From: Hyalella azteca
Taxonomy: Eukaryota > Arthropoda > Malacostraca > Amphipoda > Hyalellidae
Assembly (NCBI RefSeq): GCF_000764305.2
Contig: NW_025936499.1
Coordinates: 186,001 to 250,000, forward strand
Reading direction: 5' to 3'
Length of the DNA: 64,000 bases
Shown: positions 1 to 11,297 of the stretch, piece after piece
Layout: each line of letters opens with the position of its first letter
How positions within the stretch are numbered: the stretch's first letter is position 1
Notes under the pieces: model-generated
Told to the model about the DNA's origin: nothing
What the model saw: the letters and a program-made list of their open reading frames with translations, nothing else
Database searches by the model: none
Made by a program: the position numbers and the translations under genes

Positions 1-57
1 TAATCAGTCAAAATAATAATTTTTATATAAATTACTAAAGACTTGCATTGCCCTCAG

Positions 58-3000
58 AGGTGATCCCGACAAATGCGACAATTTCGGCAACACGTCACTC
101 CACTGCGCGGCTGCCAAAGGCCACGTTCCTTGCGTCACTTTCCTCGTCAACTTCGGGGCGAACATCTACGCCCTGGACAACCAATACCACAGCCCCAAAG
201 ATTTGGCCGCCATCGGCAACAGGCAGGAAGTGCTACGCTTCCTCGACTCCGCTTCTGCCAAACAACAATCCAAAGACCCAAATGTGAGTCATAAAGTTAA
301 TCTCAAGACCCAAATGTGAGTCTTTAAATTCCAAGTCCTACACTCAAATTTCCGAATTGAAAAATTTGAATTTCCGAGTCAGAAAATTAAAATTTCGTAG
401 TCGGTAAATTCACATTTTTAGCGCATTTTTTCATTTATGGAAAAAATGCACTATTGTGCTCGCCATGTCCGTCTGTCCGTCCGTCCGTGACCTCAAGTTT
501 TCGTCGACGAGAAAATGCGCTCTCTGTCACTCACTGCAGTGAGTACTGAGTTATATTTTTTAGTGTTAGACTTTAAATTTTGAATCTTAACTCTAAAAAA
601 TTAAATTTAGGGAAAGCTTTTGAGGGTTAAAAATTTTATGAAGTCACTACAGTACAAAAAGTCCTATGGGGATGTTCTTGGTAGATAGAAATGTGAGCAG
701 CCGATTCCTTCTCCCATTTATTATTGGAGAGGGAATTCATTCTTCTCCTGATGGGCTTTGCATCTCATAACTTTTTAGAATCTACGTATCGTAAGTAGTT
801 CTAGATTTAGGTTTTTTGTTTAGCTTTGTGTAAAGCCCTGTTCTTTCGAATGTAGTAAAATACAAACCTATAATATTTTTATATTTTATTTCGTCAATTA
901 TTTCATTTAATTGCTGACATATTTCAATGGTCGTGACGCAATGATTTTTTTTCGTTCTTAAAATAAAATTTCAAATTAAACTCACTTATGTTATGTTTCA
1001 GTTCTTGAAGTTGTCATTTAATGATTATAAATATTATGAAATGTATACTTCCTACAGAAAGTGAAAAAATTAAAAGAAAAGGCTGAGAAAGAAGTGGAAG
1101 TGAGACTTCAGAAGTCAGAGAAGCTGCAGAAGCAGCTGGACAAAGCAAGGGAAATCGAGCAACAAAAGCTAGACAAGGAACGAGAAATGCTGGAGAAGGC
1201 AGAGAAGGCAGCAGGTTTGTTAACCTTTCATCAAGGCTTGGAAAGTTGAGGCTATGAACTATTCTATCCCATAAATTTCAAACATTATCAATCAAAGTAA
1301 TTCCACAAGAAAATTTATTTTTGCCATGTACTTCTAGTAATTCAAAATGTTACGGCCCTCGGTAAATATTTACTTAGACGTAAAATCACATCGGCAGGCG
1401 AAAAAATAGAGGCTTGTTAAGAAATTGTTTCTGAACGTTGAAATTTTTATGTTACATTTATGCTCTTTTTGGTTTCGGGTAACGTTCGGCACTTCTAATT
1501 TCTCCCAAGTCCCAAACTCTCTTCTTAAATTAAAGTTTTTTCCTGTAAGTGCATGATATTCACACCATTTCACTCAGATGAGCCGCGCCGGAAAAGTTTC
1601 ATGGCGACGATCTCGCGAGGTTCCATTGGACTCCTCAGCAAGCCACCCAGGCGAGACTCGACGCAGCTCCATACGGGCAGCAGCGCGCCTGGCTACGCGC
1701 CCTCGCCCACATTCTCCGACCTCACAACCAGCGCGTCCTCCAAGAAGACGGCAACCAGCATCCAGAAGAAAATATTCAACAAGAAACTCCTTCAGGAGAC
1801 TAACAGCAGTAGAATTACAAGAGATGGCGAATTCAAGGTAGAGATCTCGAGCGATTTCGATTTCAACCTTATATCAATTTATTTTGTCGTTTTATAGACA
1901 TTAATGCAAAAACAGTGGGTAACATTTTTGTTTTCCCTTATTAACGCATTTTCTCATTTATGGAAAAAATGCACTATTGTGCTCGCCATGTCCGTCTGTC
2001 TGTCTGTCCGTCCGTCCGTCTGTCCGTCCGTCCGTGACCTCAAGTTTTCGTCGACGAGAAAATGCGCTCTCTGTCACTCACTGCATTGAGTACTGAGTTA
2101 TATATTTTTTTGTATTGTTGCATTTTGAAATATCTCTATTCTTCGGATCGCATATTTTGTAATACTTTCTCAACTGTCAGAGCTGCTGCAATAATGTTTT
2201 TAAGAGGATATCAGGATATTAATTTCCGCTAATCAATCCACTACATACGTACGTGATACACTTCTTCTCACTCTCTTGCTCTACTTTTCAATACATAATA
2301 TTTAGTGCATATCATATGTGGCCTAAAACAATGATCATGCAGTGTTCAATAAATAGGACATTAGTTTACTTAAATTGCTTAGCAAGTTGTAACGTTATTT
2401 CATCATTTTGTCGTCGCTGATGCCGGTTATATTTGCTGCAGGTTCGGGAAGAAGGCAGCTCAGGAAGCAACTCCGTACGACATCTGACGGGGCTGCGGCG
2501 TGACTCTGAGATCATCCTCGTGCCAGACGCTCTCATCAGCGCCTCCGCAGAAGCGGGTTAGACGAGGCCACATACTTTATCTTCACAGAATCAAATTAGA
2601 ATGAAAAACTCGATAATTTAACATGGTCATCTAGGCTCCGTCTTCAACCTCTTCCAGTAACACTGTTCATATTGTCTCTCTGAACAAAATAGTTTTTTAA
2701 ACAAAGAATGTATGCAAATTTGAGGTCGCAATTTAGGCAATAACACACGCATGTCACTTCCCCGTATATGTCTTGTGGAGTCTTATTGGAAAAACTTGAT
2801 CCTGACAATTTCCTCTATAATCTTGGGCGTTTTTAAGTTAAACATAGCTTCCCTATCACTTCGTTTACTCTGCATTAGCTGCTTATTTTTCCAAGTTTTT
2901 GAATATAAGGTTTGTCCGAGTGTATCATTTATCCATGGTTTCAAGTGAAAGCCGAATTTAGGACAAAAATTAAGGGACTTTCAAAATTATATTGTATCTT

Positions 3001-4662
3001 TCAGAGTTATCATAAGTGACTGTTCCAGTTCTATGTTTTGAAAGGCTGTGTACATCACTTGACACATTTTTGTCGTATTAATAACAACACATTTCCGGAA
3101 TATTCACCTAATATTTTAATAAGAATGTCTTACCTCGTTACTTGAGCTTTGTTTAGCATGCTTCATTATTGATTGAGGAGCGCATTTAGTAAAATGTGTA
3201 AAGTATCACTGACTTGAATAATATAATCCATTTTGAGTCGGATTAATCATGCAGGTGGCAGACACGCGAAGATAAGTGACGTATTCAACGGCCAAGAACG
3301 TCGTATGAGCGACTCGACCGACGGCCTGCGTCACCAGTCCCAGTCCATGCCAGACTTCGGTGACGTTGTGGCCCTCAAACCCAAGGGCTCCATCTTCGAC
3401 AGGCCGGGCTTTGGCTCAGTGGCTTTCAGGTGAGATGTTTGGGTTAGAGGTCTATTGGGAATCTATTGTAATGGCCTTTGGCTTGAAATTGTTTCTACAT
3501 TTTCAACGTAATTCAACTTATACGAGTTTGTTCTAAATTGCATTGAAAATTTTAGTAGTAACAGCTCGTACAAATGTCGTTACTTTTATCAATAATACGA
3601 AAACTATAAAGTGATCAAAAGTGTATATAAAATTTTCAATCATGTTAGCACTCACCCAATTTCTGCTTTTTCCGCATAGTTTCATAAATTATTTGGTCCA
3701 TTTTGTATTCACTTAACAACTGACCTCGGAACCTGAAGGCTTTACGGTCCTTACCTTCTTCTATTTCAGGAATACCTTAACTGGGACATTTAGTGGACTT
3801 GGCAGCATCGTCCCAGGCGTTGGGCAGTTCGACGAGGAGGACGACGAGGATGAGGAGGAAGAGAGTGGATCTCGTCCCCAGAAGAGAGCTGGCAGGGATG
3901 GTCTGGGGAGTGCAGGGTCACTCCATGATTCCAGTAGCCCCTTCGAGGAAGAGGTTAGCACTGGGCGCTACGATAAATTCTCGTAGGAATGTCATCTGAT
4001 GATTTTGGGTCTTTCTGTAATTCGTCAAAAAAAATTTATCTAATATTTTGAATAAATATTCGGCATAAATATTATTTTTTAGACTGCGTATTAATGTGCA
4101 CCTGTGTAATTATTGTCTTTTGTACAACAATGTGAATCATAACAATAAACATAAGCGCTGTAATTCGTTAATTATAATTGATTTATTTGCAAATTTTCTT
4201 CTTATGCAATCTTCAGCGACGTTAATCGCCACTTTTCCGTCTACCCTCGAAAATATGCTAAAAAAACGAAGTAAATTCCTAATTTATTCATCAAATTTTA
4301 AAACTTATGCTCAGGACCTGCCCAGCGACGACGAGTCGGAGGCCTCGCCACTCTTCTTCTACCTCGCGGGGTTGGGACTCGCGCAGTACATGAATATCTT
4401 CACTCAGAACCACGTCGACCTCGAGTCTCTGAAGCTACTCACCGAGGACGATCTCAAAGAACTTGGTCTCCCTCTTGGTCCTCGAAGAAAGTTACTAAAT
4501 AACACGCGGGATCACAGAGAGAAAAGTGCAGCTGCCGCGGCAACAGCACCACGGCCATCACCAACAGCCGCTCCGCTAGCACCTATAACATCATCGTCAT
4601 CAGCAGCCGGTGAAGCTTCAGTACAAAAAGAAACAAAGAATGAAGAAAATACGAGCTTATGA
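58..4662 (+). CDS. USH1G: USH1G/ANKS4B-like (SANS) ankyrin-SAM scaffold, 3' part
   Basis: Partial gene; its 5' exons lie left of the window. Exons by splice sites and frame: 58-283, 1058-1214, 1578-1837, 2442-2556, 3255-3429, 3770-3953, 4315-4662 (stop 4660-4662). Phases join without a break, giving about 488 codons here. Order: last ankyrin repeats (NTSLHCAAAKGHVPCVTFL, then a GANIYALDN turn), a charged coiled coil on exon 1058-1214 (KLKEKAEKEVEVRLQKSEKL), a basic/Ser-rich central region with SIQKKIFNKKL typical of the SANS family, an acidic stretch (EEDDEDEEEE), a SAM domain (YLAGLGLAQYMNIF through DDLKELGLPLGPRRKLL), and the C-terminus NTSL, which fits a class I PDZ ligand. In vertebrates these proteins scaffold harmonin/myosin complexes in stereocilia and microvilli. 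Family assignment rests on domain order and motifs; USH1G and ANKS4B cannot be told apart, since invertebrates usually carry one ancestor. Confidence 0.88.
420..558. mobile_element. Short non-autonomous element, copy 1 (TCCG-core repeat)
   Basis: Lies in an intron of the USH1G-like gene. It starts AGCGCATTTT, and AAAATGCGCT recurs inverted at 512-521. It contains a hairpin (GCATTTTT...AAAAATGC), a short (TCCG)n run, a near palindrome around TTTTCGTCGACGA and a CACTGCAGTG palindrome. A second copy is at 1943-2106, so it is a dispersed repeat. No coding capacity. Confidence 0.6.
1943..2106. mobile_element. Short non-autonomous element, copy 2 (TCCG-core repeat)
   Basis: Second copy of the repeat at 420-558, same orientation, in another intron of the same gene. 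It differs mainly by expansion of the TCTG/TCCG run and one change that breaks the CACTGCAGTG palindrome. The high identity suggests recent spread. Confidence 0.6.
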
Positions 4663-4910
4663 ACGTCATTCGTTTCAATGAATACATTCAGAGCTTACGT
4701 TATCCTCTCAACTACTGGCACAATTCACATAGAGCCTCGTACATTCACTTATTAGTTTAATTGAACAACAAAATGGAGAAAATGTTAATTGTTTGCAGCA
4801 TTGACTTCGGCTCTGTAAGTCTTGTTATATGACTTGAATGGCATCGAAAACATGCGATGGCTGTAGGCGATTGGTCACGATTTCATTGGTTGCATCTTCA
4901 TGTTTTTGGG

Positions 4911-5412
4911 TTGTATGTACCTGCCGGACGTATGTACCTGCCAGACGTATGTACCTGCCAGACGTATGTACCTGCCAGACGTATGTACCTGCCAGACGTA
5001 TGTACCTGCCAGACGTATGTACCTGTCAGACATATGTACCTGCCATACGTATGTACCAGCCAGACGTATGTACCAGCCAGACGTATGTACCTGCCAGACG
5101 TATGTACCTGCCAGACGTATGTACCTGCCAGACGTATGTACCAGCCAGACGTATGTACCCGTCAGACATATGTACCTGCTATACGTATGTACCAGCCAGA
5201 CGTATGTACCAGCCAGACGTATGTACCTGCCAGACGTATGTGCTTGCCAGACGTATGTACCTGCCATACGTATTTGGTTTTCCAGACGTATGTACCAGCA
5301 AGACGTATGTATTTGCCAGACGTATGTACCTGCCATACGTATTTGGTTTTCCAGACGTATGTACCAGCAAGACGTATTTATTTGCCAGACGTATGTACCT
5401 GTCAGACGGATT
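4911..5412. repeat. 17-bp minisatellite, about 29 units
   Basis: Tandem copies of GTATGTACCTGCCAGAC with scattered variants (ACCAGCC, CTGTCAG) start about 250 bp after the stop of the USH1G-like gene. Near 5270-5360 a longer higher-order block containing TATTTGGTTTTCCAGACG is itself duplicated. The unit is not a multiple of 3 and has no stop codons in most frames, so long open frames on both strands are an artefact. Confidence 0.95.
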
Positions 5413-5439
5413 CAAGGTATTATGATCCTCGAGTGTGAA

Positions 5440-6090
5440 CGAAATTTCTGTAGCTCGGAACTTCTCCCTAGTCAATCAGTCTGCACTCTCAAGACAGATT
5501 TTTTTATACTTTTAGCATGAGTCGATCAGGATATTTTTTCTACGACACTCAACTACCCTCATTTAGCCCTTTGCTTATAATATTTCAAAGAAGAGGGCCT
5601 CATGTAATAACGCCTAAGGAATGTTGTTTAAGGAACATTAGATGTAAATTAATATTGTAATGAATATATTCGAACCTTCTGCAGTTGGAAGTAACATGAG
5701 TGTGTACAATAGTATATGAAATCAATTTTTACTTGCGAACTAAAGCTTGAATTTGATTTCCCTCTTTCGGATATTCCTCATTTAAATCATTAATTTAGTT
5801 AAAGTAAAATGCAAAAAATTAATACTTCAATTTATTCGTAATTTCATTCAGAGCTTTGGACTGTCCAATGCGTGTATTATGAATGCTTCAGATCATTCTC
5901 TGACTGCCTCATTTCATTTGTTTTTTGATATCGTATTTTATAGTTATACTCAGAGTTATTTTATAGAAAATTTATTGGAAGTTTAACTTTCAAGGCGGGA
6001 TTACGGGAGAGATACTACACTCAGAAAAATGTATGAAATTTTGTTCAAATAGCAATGCACTTTTTGCTTTTGTGTCTGTATCCTGACCCA
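5440..6090. other. Non-coding stretch after the minisatellite
   Basis: AT-rich DNA. No exon, RNA gene or element could be recognised. It may hold 3' UTR of the USH1G-like gene. Confidence 0.4.
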
Positions 6091-6143
6091 GATGGCCCGA
6101 CTGAGAGCGCTTCACAGCAACGTCCTCTCTTTGCTCGTGCTGT
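6091..6143 (+). other. Possible short exon encoding a hydrophobic N-terminus
   Basis: A good acceptor (polypyrimidine run ending CCTGACCCAG) is followed directly by ATG and 17 open codons (MARLRALHSNVLSLLVL), then a GTAAGG donor. The peptide could start a signal or anchor sequence. An alternative frame is also open. No partner exon was found, so this may be chance. Confidence 0.2.
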
Positions 6144-8340
6144 GGTAAGGAAATGTATCATTATTCTAACAATATGACCCACATATTTTTCTTAGTGTTT
6201 GACCACATTAAATTCATGAATGCAAGACAAAGCCTTTCAAACATTAAGGGGCTGTTGCATCTGTAAAGTGATCGAAATGCCTACGAGGTCGCAAATTGTT
6301 TCACATTCTTACGTTTCATGAGCATCGACGGGAATACTGAGAGTTAATACATGATTAGTAAACGAAATTGTGATAGAAATAAATGCCTTGCAACCCCATG
6401 CTTTAATTTGTTCTCTGTAGGTTACGATGCATAAGCTGCATCAACGCAGTTTCAATGGAACATTTATTTAATGATACCTCACAAAATGGCCGATACCTGG
6501 AATTCAGATCATGACTATAATTTACTCACCGCGCTAAGAAATATTAACTACGAATAATATCAACAGTAAATTCATCCATTATATAAGATTGATGTACGTA
6601 ATTACCGTTTTCTGATCTGTTATGGTATCATGTACAATAATCAAAGCCTTATGTAACTACAGTTGATCATAATCTGAAGGCTATATAGTTATTTTTCCTT
6701 CTTCCACGCAATTCAATATCCGACAATAATTTTGCAATTACAAAAAATTCGCCGATGGCCTGAGTAAAACCTTGTTGGGGTTTTGCGTTCTCCAACTGGA
6801 TGATAAAATATGCCCGAAACTCAAGAAACAAGACTAATTCCTTTAAAAATAAATTGTAGTATTAACTCATCCTATCGCCGTGCAAAATTTTTGAAATTAG
6901 GACGAGTTTCTTTTTTTAAATCATCGATTAGTCTAAGAAAAATCTCCGTGAACAGAGATTTGCCTGCCTTTCTAATCGTCTGGTTACTGAAGCTAAAAGC
7001 GATGGTCATCAAAAATGCACCTCAAAATGTCATCAAGTCATCGGATGAAATTTTCTGGATCTGGCACGGTTCCATGGTATAAATTATTAAAAAATCTCGT
7101 AGAAAACACACAATCGCTTTGTGTTTACCCAAGATTAAAACCTTTAGGACCTCTCAATAAATGAACTCTGATTCCATAAATAAGGATCTGCGTGATGTAA
7201 TAGGGAGTCTCCAGACCTGGATTGCAGCAACAGGTTAGACTTGAACCTTTAACTGGGTCGCTGTGTATCATTACCTGCATGCATAGCGTGGTGATTGTGA
7301 GACCTGGATTGCCAGACACATACGATTCTGACTGACTTCGAGGAGACAAGTTGAAAACTGAAACAACCTATGGGGTCAAAAAATGGAGCTGGAACAAGAT
7401 CTCGTCATGATCGTCCGGTTAGGTGACCTCGATCTATTTCAAGCAGCTTCGCTTAACGGACTCACATAAAATTATATTGCTGTCCATTAGCGCCAGCCCG
7501 TTTCTTCAAGAATGTTGGTGAGAGAAAAAACCTTTTCGTATTTTTTACTTATGAGTTCAACTTTACGTTGTAGAGGAGAAGACAGTTCAAATATATTCCA
7601 CCTTGTCGTAACCATGTATAATAATGAAAAATATCACAGGAGCGCTTTTTGAGCACGGAAAGAGGAAAATATTGATGTTTCTTTAATATTATTATGTTCA
7701 TTAACCTAAAATCTTACTCATTTAATCACGCTCACGGACATAACATACTTTCGCTGATTTGAAGGGTGGTTTTGGCACAATTTACTGAACATTTATATTT
7801 AAATTTACAAACATTTACAAAATTCCCGCGGTGACGAGGGAATTTAGGACTGGTTGCATTGTATCTCGATGAGTGTGGAATTAATGGTATTTGCAAAAAA
7901 TTAATCTGCTGACTTCACATCATGAGAGTATTCCATCGAAAATGTTTTTCCATTGGTAGATTGGCATGCCAGCACTTTATTTCAACTCTCTCTAACTCTT
8001 GGTACAGACGTTAATGATTTACCTAAATATAAGAACCAAAATTGAATAACGAAATGTTTTTGAACTGGATAAGTATGGTAATTCTATTATAATAAAAAGA
8101 TTGAGGGAAATTTTTATCATCCAGGATTGTGTAGCATAATTAGCAGTTATTTTAGAGTAAGAAAATAGAATTAGAATAGAGTAAGGAAAGAATTTTCCCT
8201 AGAATCATCAAATATTTATTATTCTATAGCTCATGCCTTTTGTACATTTAATGCTTTTTATCATATTTTTATTACAAGGTGTTAAAGTGGTTTATTCTCG
8301 TGTCATGAGTTAAAGAACACCATGCACATATGAGTTAATT
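6144..8340. other. Gene-free AT-rich stretch
   Basis: Only short chance open frames (for example 6810-7082 +) with no splice context, motif or codon signal. No repeats recognised by eye. Confidence 0.5.
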
Positions 8341-8460
8341 TCTTGATATCGACTATATATACCTACCGTAGTAGATATATATAGTCGAGTATAGGTAGGT
8401 CATATATAGTATCGACCTACCTACTACTACGAGTCGATACTATACCTACTCTATGAATAT
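8341..8460. repeat. Cluster of overlapping palindromes
   Basis: TCGACTATATAT near 8347 pairs with ATATATAGTCGA near 8373. Further copies of GTATAGGTAGGT, ACCTACCTACTACTA and GTCGATACTATACC follow in alternating orientation. The 120 bp could fold into several competing hairpins. It is probably a simple-repeat expansion or a remnant of an inverted-repeat element. Confidence 0.6.
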
Positions 8461-11072
8461 TAAAAACTAACCAATGTTTAATCATGGCAATCAATTACAT
8501 CAAAATAAGCAATTTTGATTAATAATTTTTTGTATCTTTTTACAATCTCAATGAGTTTTATGCGATTTTAGGCATGCACTACTATTCCTGAGCAGATTGT
8601 TCCTTAACTTGAGTAGAGGTGATAGAAAAAGACCTGTTGAAATCCTCATGTAACGTATTGTTTGATTTAACTTCCTGTGCAAGAAATATATTATCACAAT
8701 GTTGATGTCAAACTTAAGGTAACAGAAAACGAAGAGTGACAGCAGTTATATTATAGTTAATCTATAATTTCTATATAGACTAATCGTGATGCTAAACTAC
8801 TCATACTGTCTGTTTGCTTACATAAAATACGATTGCAATCTAGGCTTGTTAAGATTTCTTAAACTATGGATTCAATTTGAATGAATTAATATAAAAATTT
8901 TGTACTTTTGCTAAAGAAATATAATACTGCAACTTTTCTTATGAAATTTTCGATCAAAGTAATATCCCGACAAAATTGGCTACATGGATCAAAGCCTGAG
9001 TAGCTTCAATGTGTCTTCAGCGACTTAAACGATGCACAAATAATAAAAATAAGAAAATTGCGAATAAACAAATTCTGTGGTCTTCAATGAAACCTGCTTG
9101 AAAAAATAATAAAGAATGCATAATTTATTATGGCTTTGATTCAATGTTCCTTTTAAAAATATAATATATAAAAAAGTTATAAATAAATAATGTAACGTAT
9201 ATAATATAAAATCTAAAAAATTTATTGTACTTGAAAATATAAAAAATATATAACTTTTGAAGTAAAACACTATTAGCTTATTCCTTATTTAATACTTGCA
9301 TCCTATCTGCTAAAAAGTGTATTAATAGATTTGACTATCCACACATACATTCTTGGAAAATACTGAATTTTTTCGAGATACCACGTGCAGCCATCTACAT
9401 GCATAAAATAACACTCGTGGATAGTAATGGTCACATCAGAACTGATGGCCTGTCCGGTTGCACCAGTTACGAGGGAATTGCTCAAGATCTTATTTTCTAG
9501 TCTTAAGCTTCCACTTAAGTCAACCAGTGCTGCTCTGCGATTCAGGAAATATCACTTCAGATCTCAAGAGCCCTCGTGTCGCCCTGACCCAAATGGGTAG
9601 GCAAGATACGACGTGGAGCCTGGAGGTGTAGGTGCATGGGGCTGACAAGTTTGACACCTTCGATAATCAATTGACTTGGTAACGAAGTTCTGGCTGCGTC
9701 AAATATAAAAAGATTTTTTTTCACTTCAAACCTGTTATTATTTTAAAACATTGTTTTCAGGGCAAAATATATAAGCAGTAGGCTTTTAGCAACGCTTCAT
9801 ATCTTCACTCAATTTGTTAATTTATTGTCAGATATACAGTAATGTTTTAACGCAGAAGATTATTACATTAAAGAATAACGTCTGATTCGATGGTTTGGTT
9901 AGTCGTTTTTATTTTGAATATTTGCGAGCTAACACATGTCAACATCAGGAAAATAAGTGAGTGTTAACGAAATATTGTACCATCATGAATTTCTATGCAA
10001 CAAGACCGCTAATCATCTCTTTGAAGTTCAGATGCTCTCATTCTGATGTTTTCTATTGTAAAGTCTAATTCGATTCAAATTGATTGAACTTAGTTGTCCG
10101 CGTCACTGTAAGCTATAAACCAATTCAAGTCAAATATATTTTGTTATCTGTCCAATCTAAATAAATTTCTCCGACATTTCTTCGGACGCATGCAATCAAA
10201 TGTACTTCCAAAAGTAAATTTTTCAAGATTCATGCAATATTCGAAAATTGTATGCATTTATTCATGCATAATTACAGACCTTGAACATTCGATATTCTCT
10301 ACTCGATTCTCTGTGTGTTGTTGCTTGTGGCATTTTCTGCTTACTTCCTACAGCACTTCAGGAAATCCACGCCTATCATTTCATAGACCACATGAAGACC
10401 CATTAGCAAATTTCTTTGGGTGATATTTGGATGTAAAACTGAAAGCCTTGTTCATATTTCTGATTGAATACGACGCATTAAGTACAATAATTTTGTCTGC
10501 TATCAAGAACATTTGAGTTCGTAAAACTACTACAATATATCAATTACGACGGTCCTTACGACGCAAACCGTGCACAGCAATATTTTCTTTGACACCTGAT
10601 CAAGCTACAATTTAAGTTAATGTCAGGAACATTGCCGAATAAACTATCAGTTGCTTCGATGAGGATACATGCAGCTTTTCCATCTGAAATCTATGCAAGA
10701 TTGGGGGCCCCCGCCAAGCTTTGATGTGATCATGTTAATGTGAGCCCGTTTTGCATCTGTGTATGGTGCATGGTGTCATAGGTGCTTGAGTGTCACCTTC
10801 ACTTATTTTTTAAAATCTTTACTGTGATGCCTTTGTTTTTTTGTTCACTTTTTTTCTGACTTGCTAAAATGCATTAGTTGCTTCCACGGTAGAACTTTAC
10901 CCAAATAGAGTGCAAAAATGGTAACGTGAAATTCATGGAATTTCTATTTTTCCAAGGTAGTTACTTCGACACTGCTTCAAAATTGATACTGTCTGCCACA
11001 TTTTCTCGTTTCGACATCAAGACATGAATTTTTTGTGACTACGCGTGCTGGAATCTTCACCAGACCTTCCAC
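8461..11072. other. Gene-free stretch with one dispersed-repeat fragment
   Basis: AT-rich. About 9041-9130 resembles 55110-55200 (shared pieces AATAAGAAAATTG, GGTCTTCAA, GAAACCT, TGCATAATT), so it is a fragment of a dispersed repeat. A GC-richer patch at 9540-9660 is open for only about 20 codons and is not called as an exon. Confidence 0.45.
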
Positions 11073-11297
11073 TCATGCGGAAACTACTTTGGAATCCAGG
11101 TCATTTGCAACATCTTCATTCCCTGGTAGCGCCAGGCTCATAGACAGGTTCGCCAATGCGGAGTAGCACGCGGTGGCCGCAGGGGCGGATGCCGCCATGC
11201 AGGAGGAGGTATTGGAGGGCAGATCCGCAGAAGCTTCCGAGTCGCGTTCAGTGGCACATCTCTCGTTCGCTGCATCACCCGACCCAGGGACTAGACA
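11073..11297 (-). CDS. Candidate terminal coding exon, unknown protein
   Basis: On the - strand a TTTTTTCAG acceptor is followed at once by 74 open codons and a TGA. The translation begins CLVPGSGDAANERCATERD and continues through an Ala/Ser-rich part to end NDLDSKVVSA. Base composition is markedly more GC-rich than the surrounding AT-rich DNA, as in the confirmed exons of this window. No family recognised. Upstream exons would lie at higher coordinates and were not identified with certainty; 15331-15474 is one possibility, but it has its own stop. Confidence 0.4.
   Translation of the reverse strand, partial: CLVPGSGDAANERCATERDSEASADLPSNTSSCMAASAPAATACYSALANLSMSLALPGNEDVANDLDSKVVSA

Noticed and set aside
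4838..5520. Long open frames of 150-200 codons on both strands
   Set aside because: Produced by the 17-bp minisatellite, which lacks stops in most frames.
9562..9626. Possible + strand exon in a GC-richer patch
   Set aside because: Only about 20 codons, acceptor weak, and no phase-compatible partner on either side.
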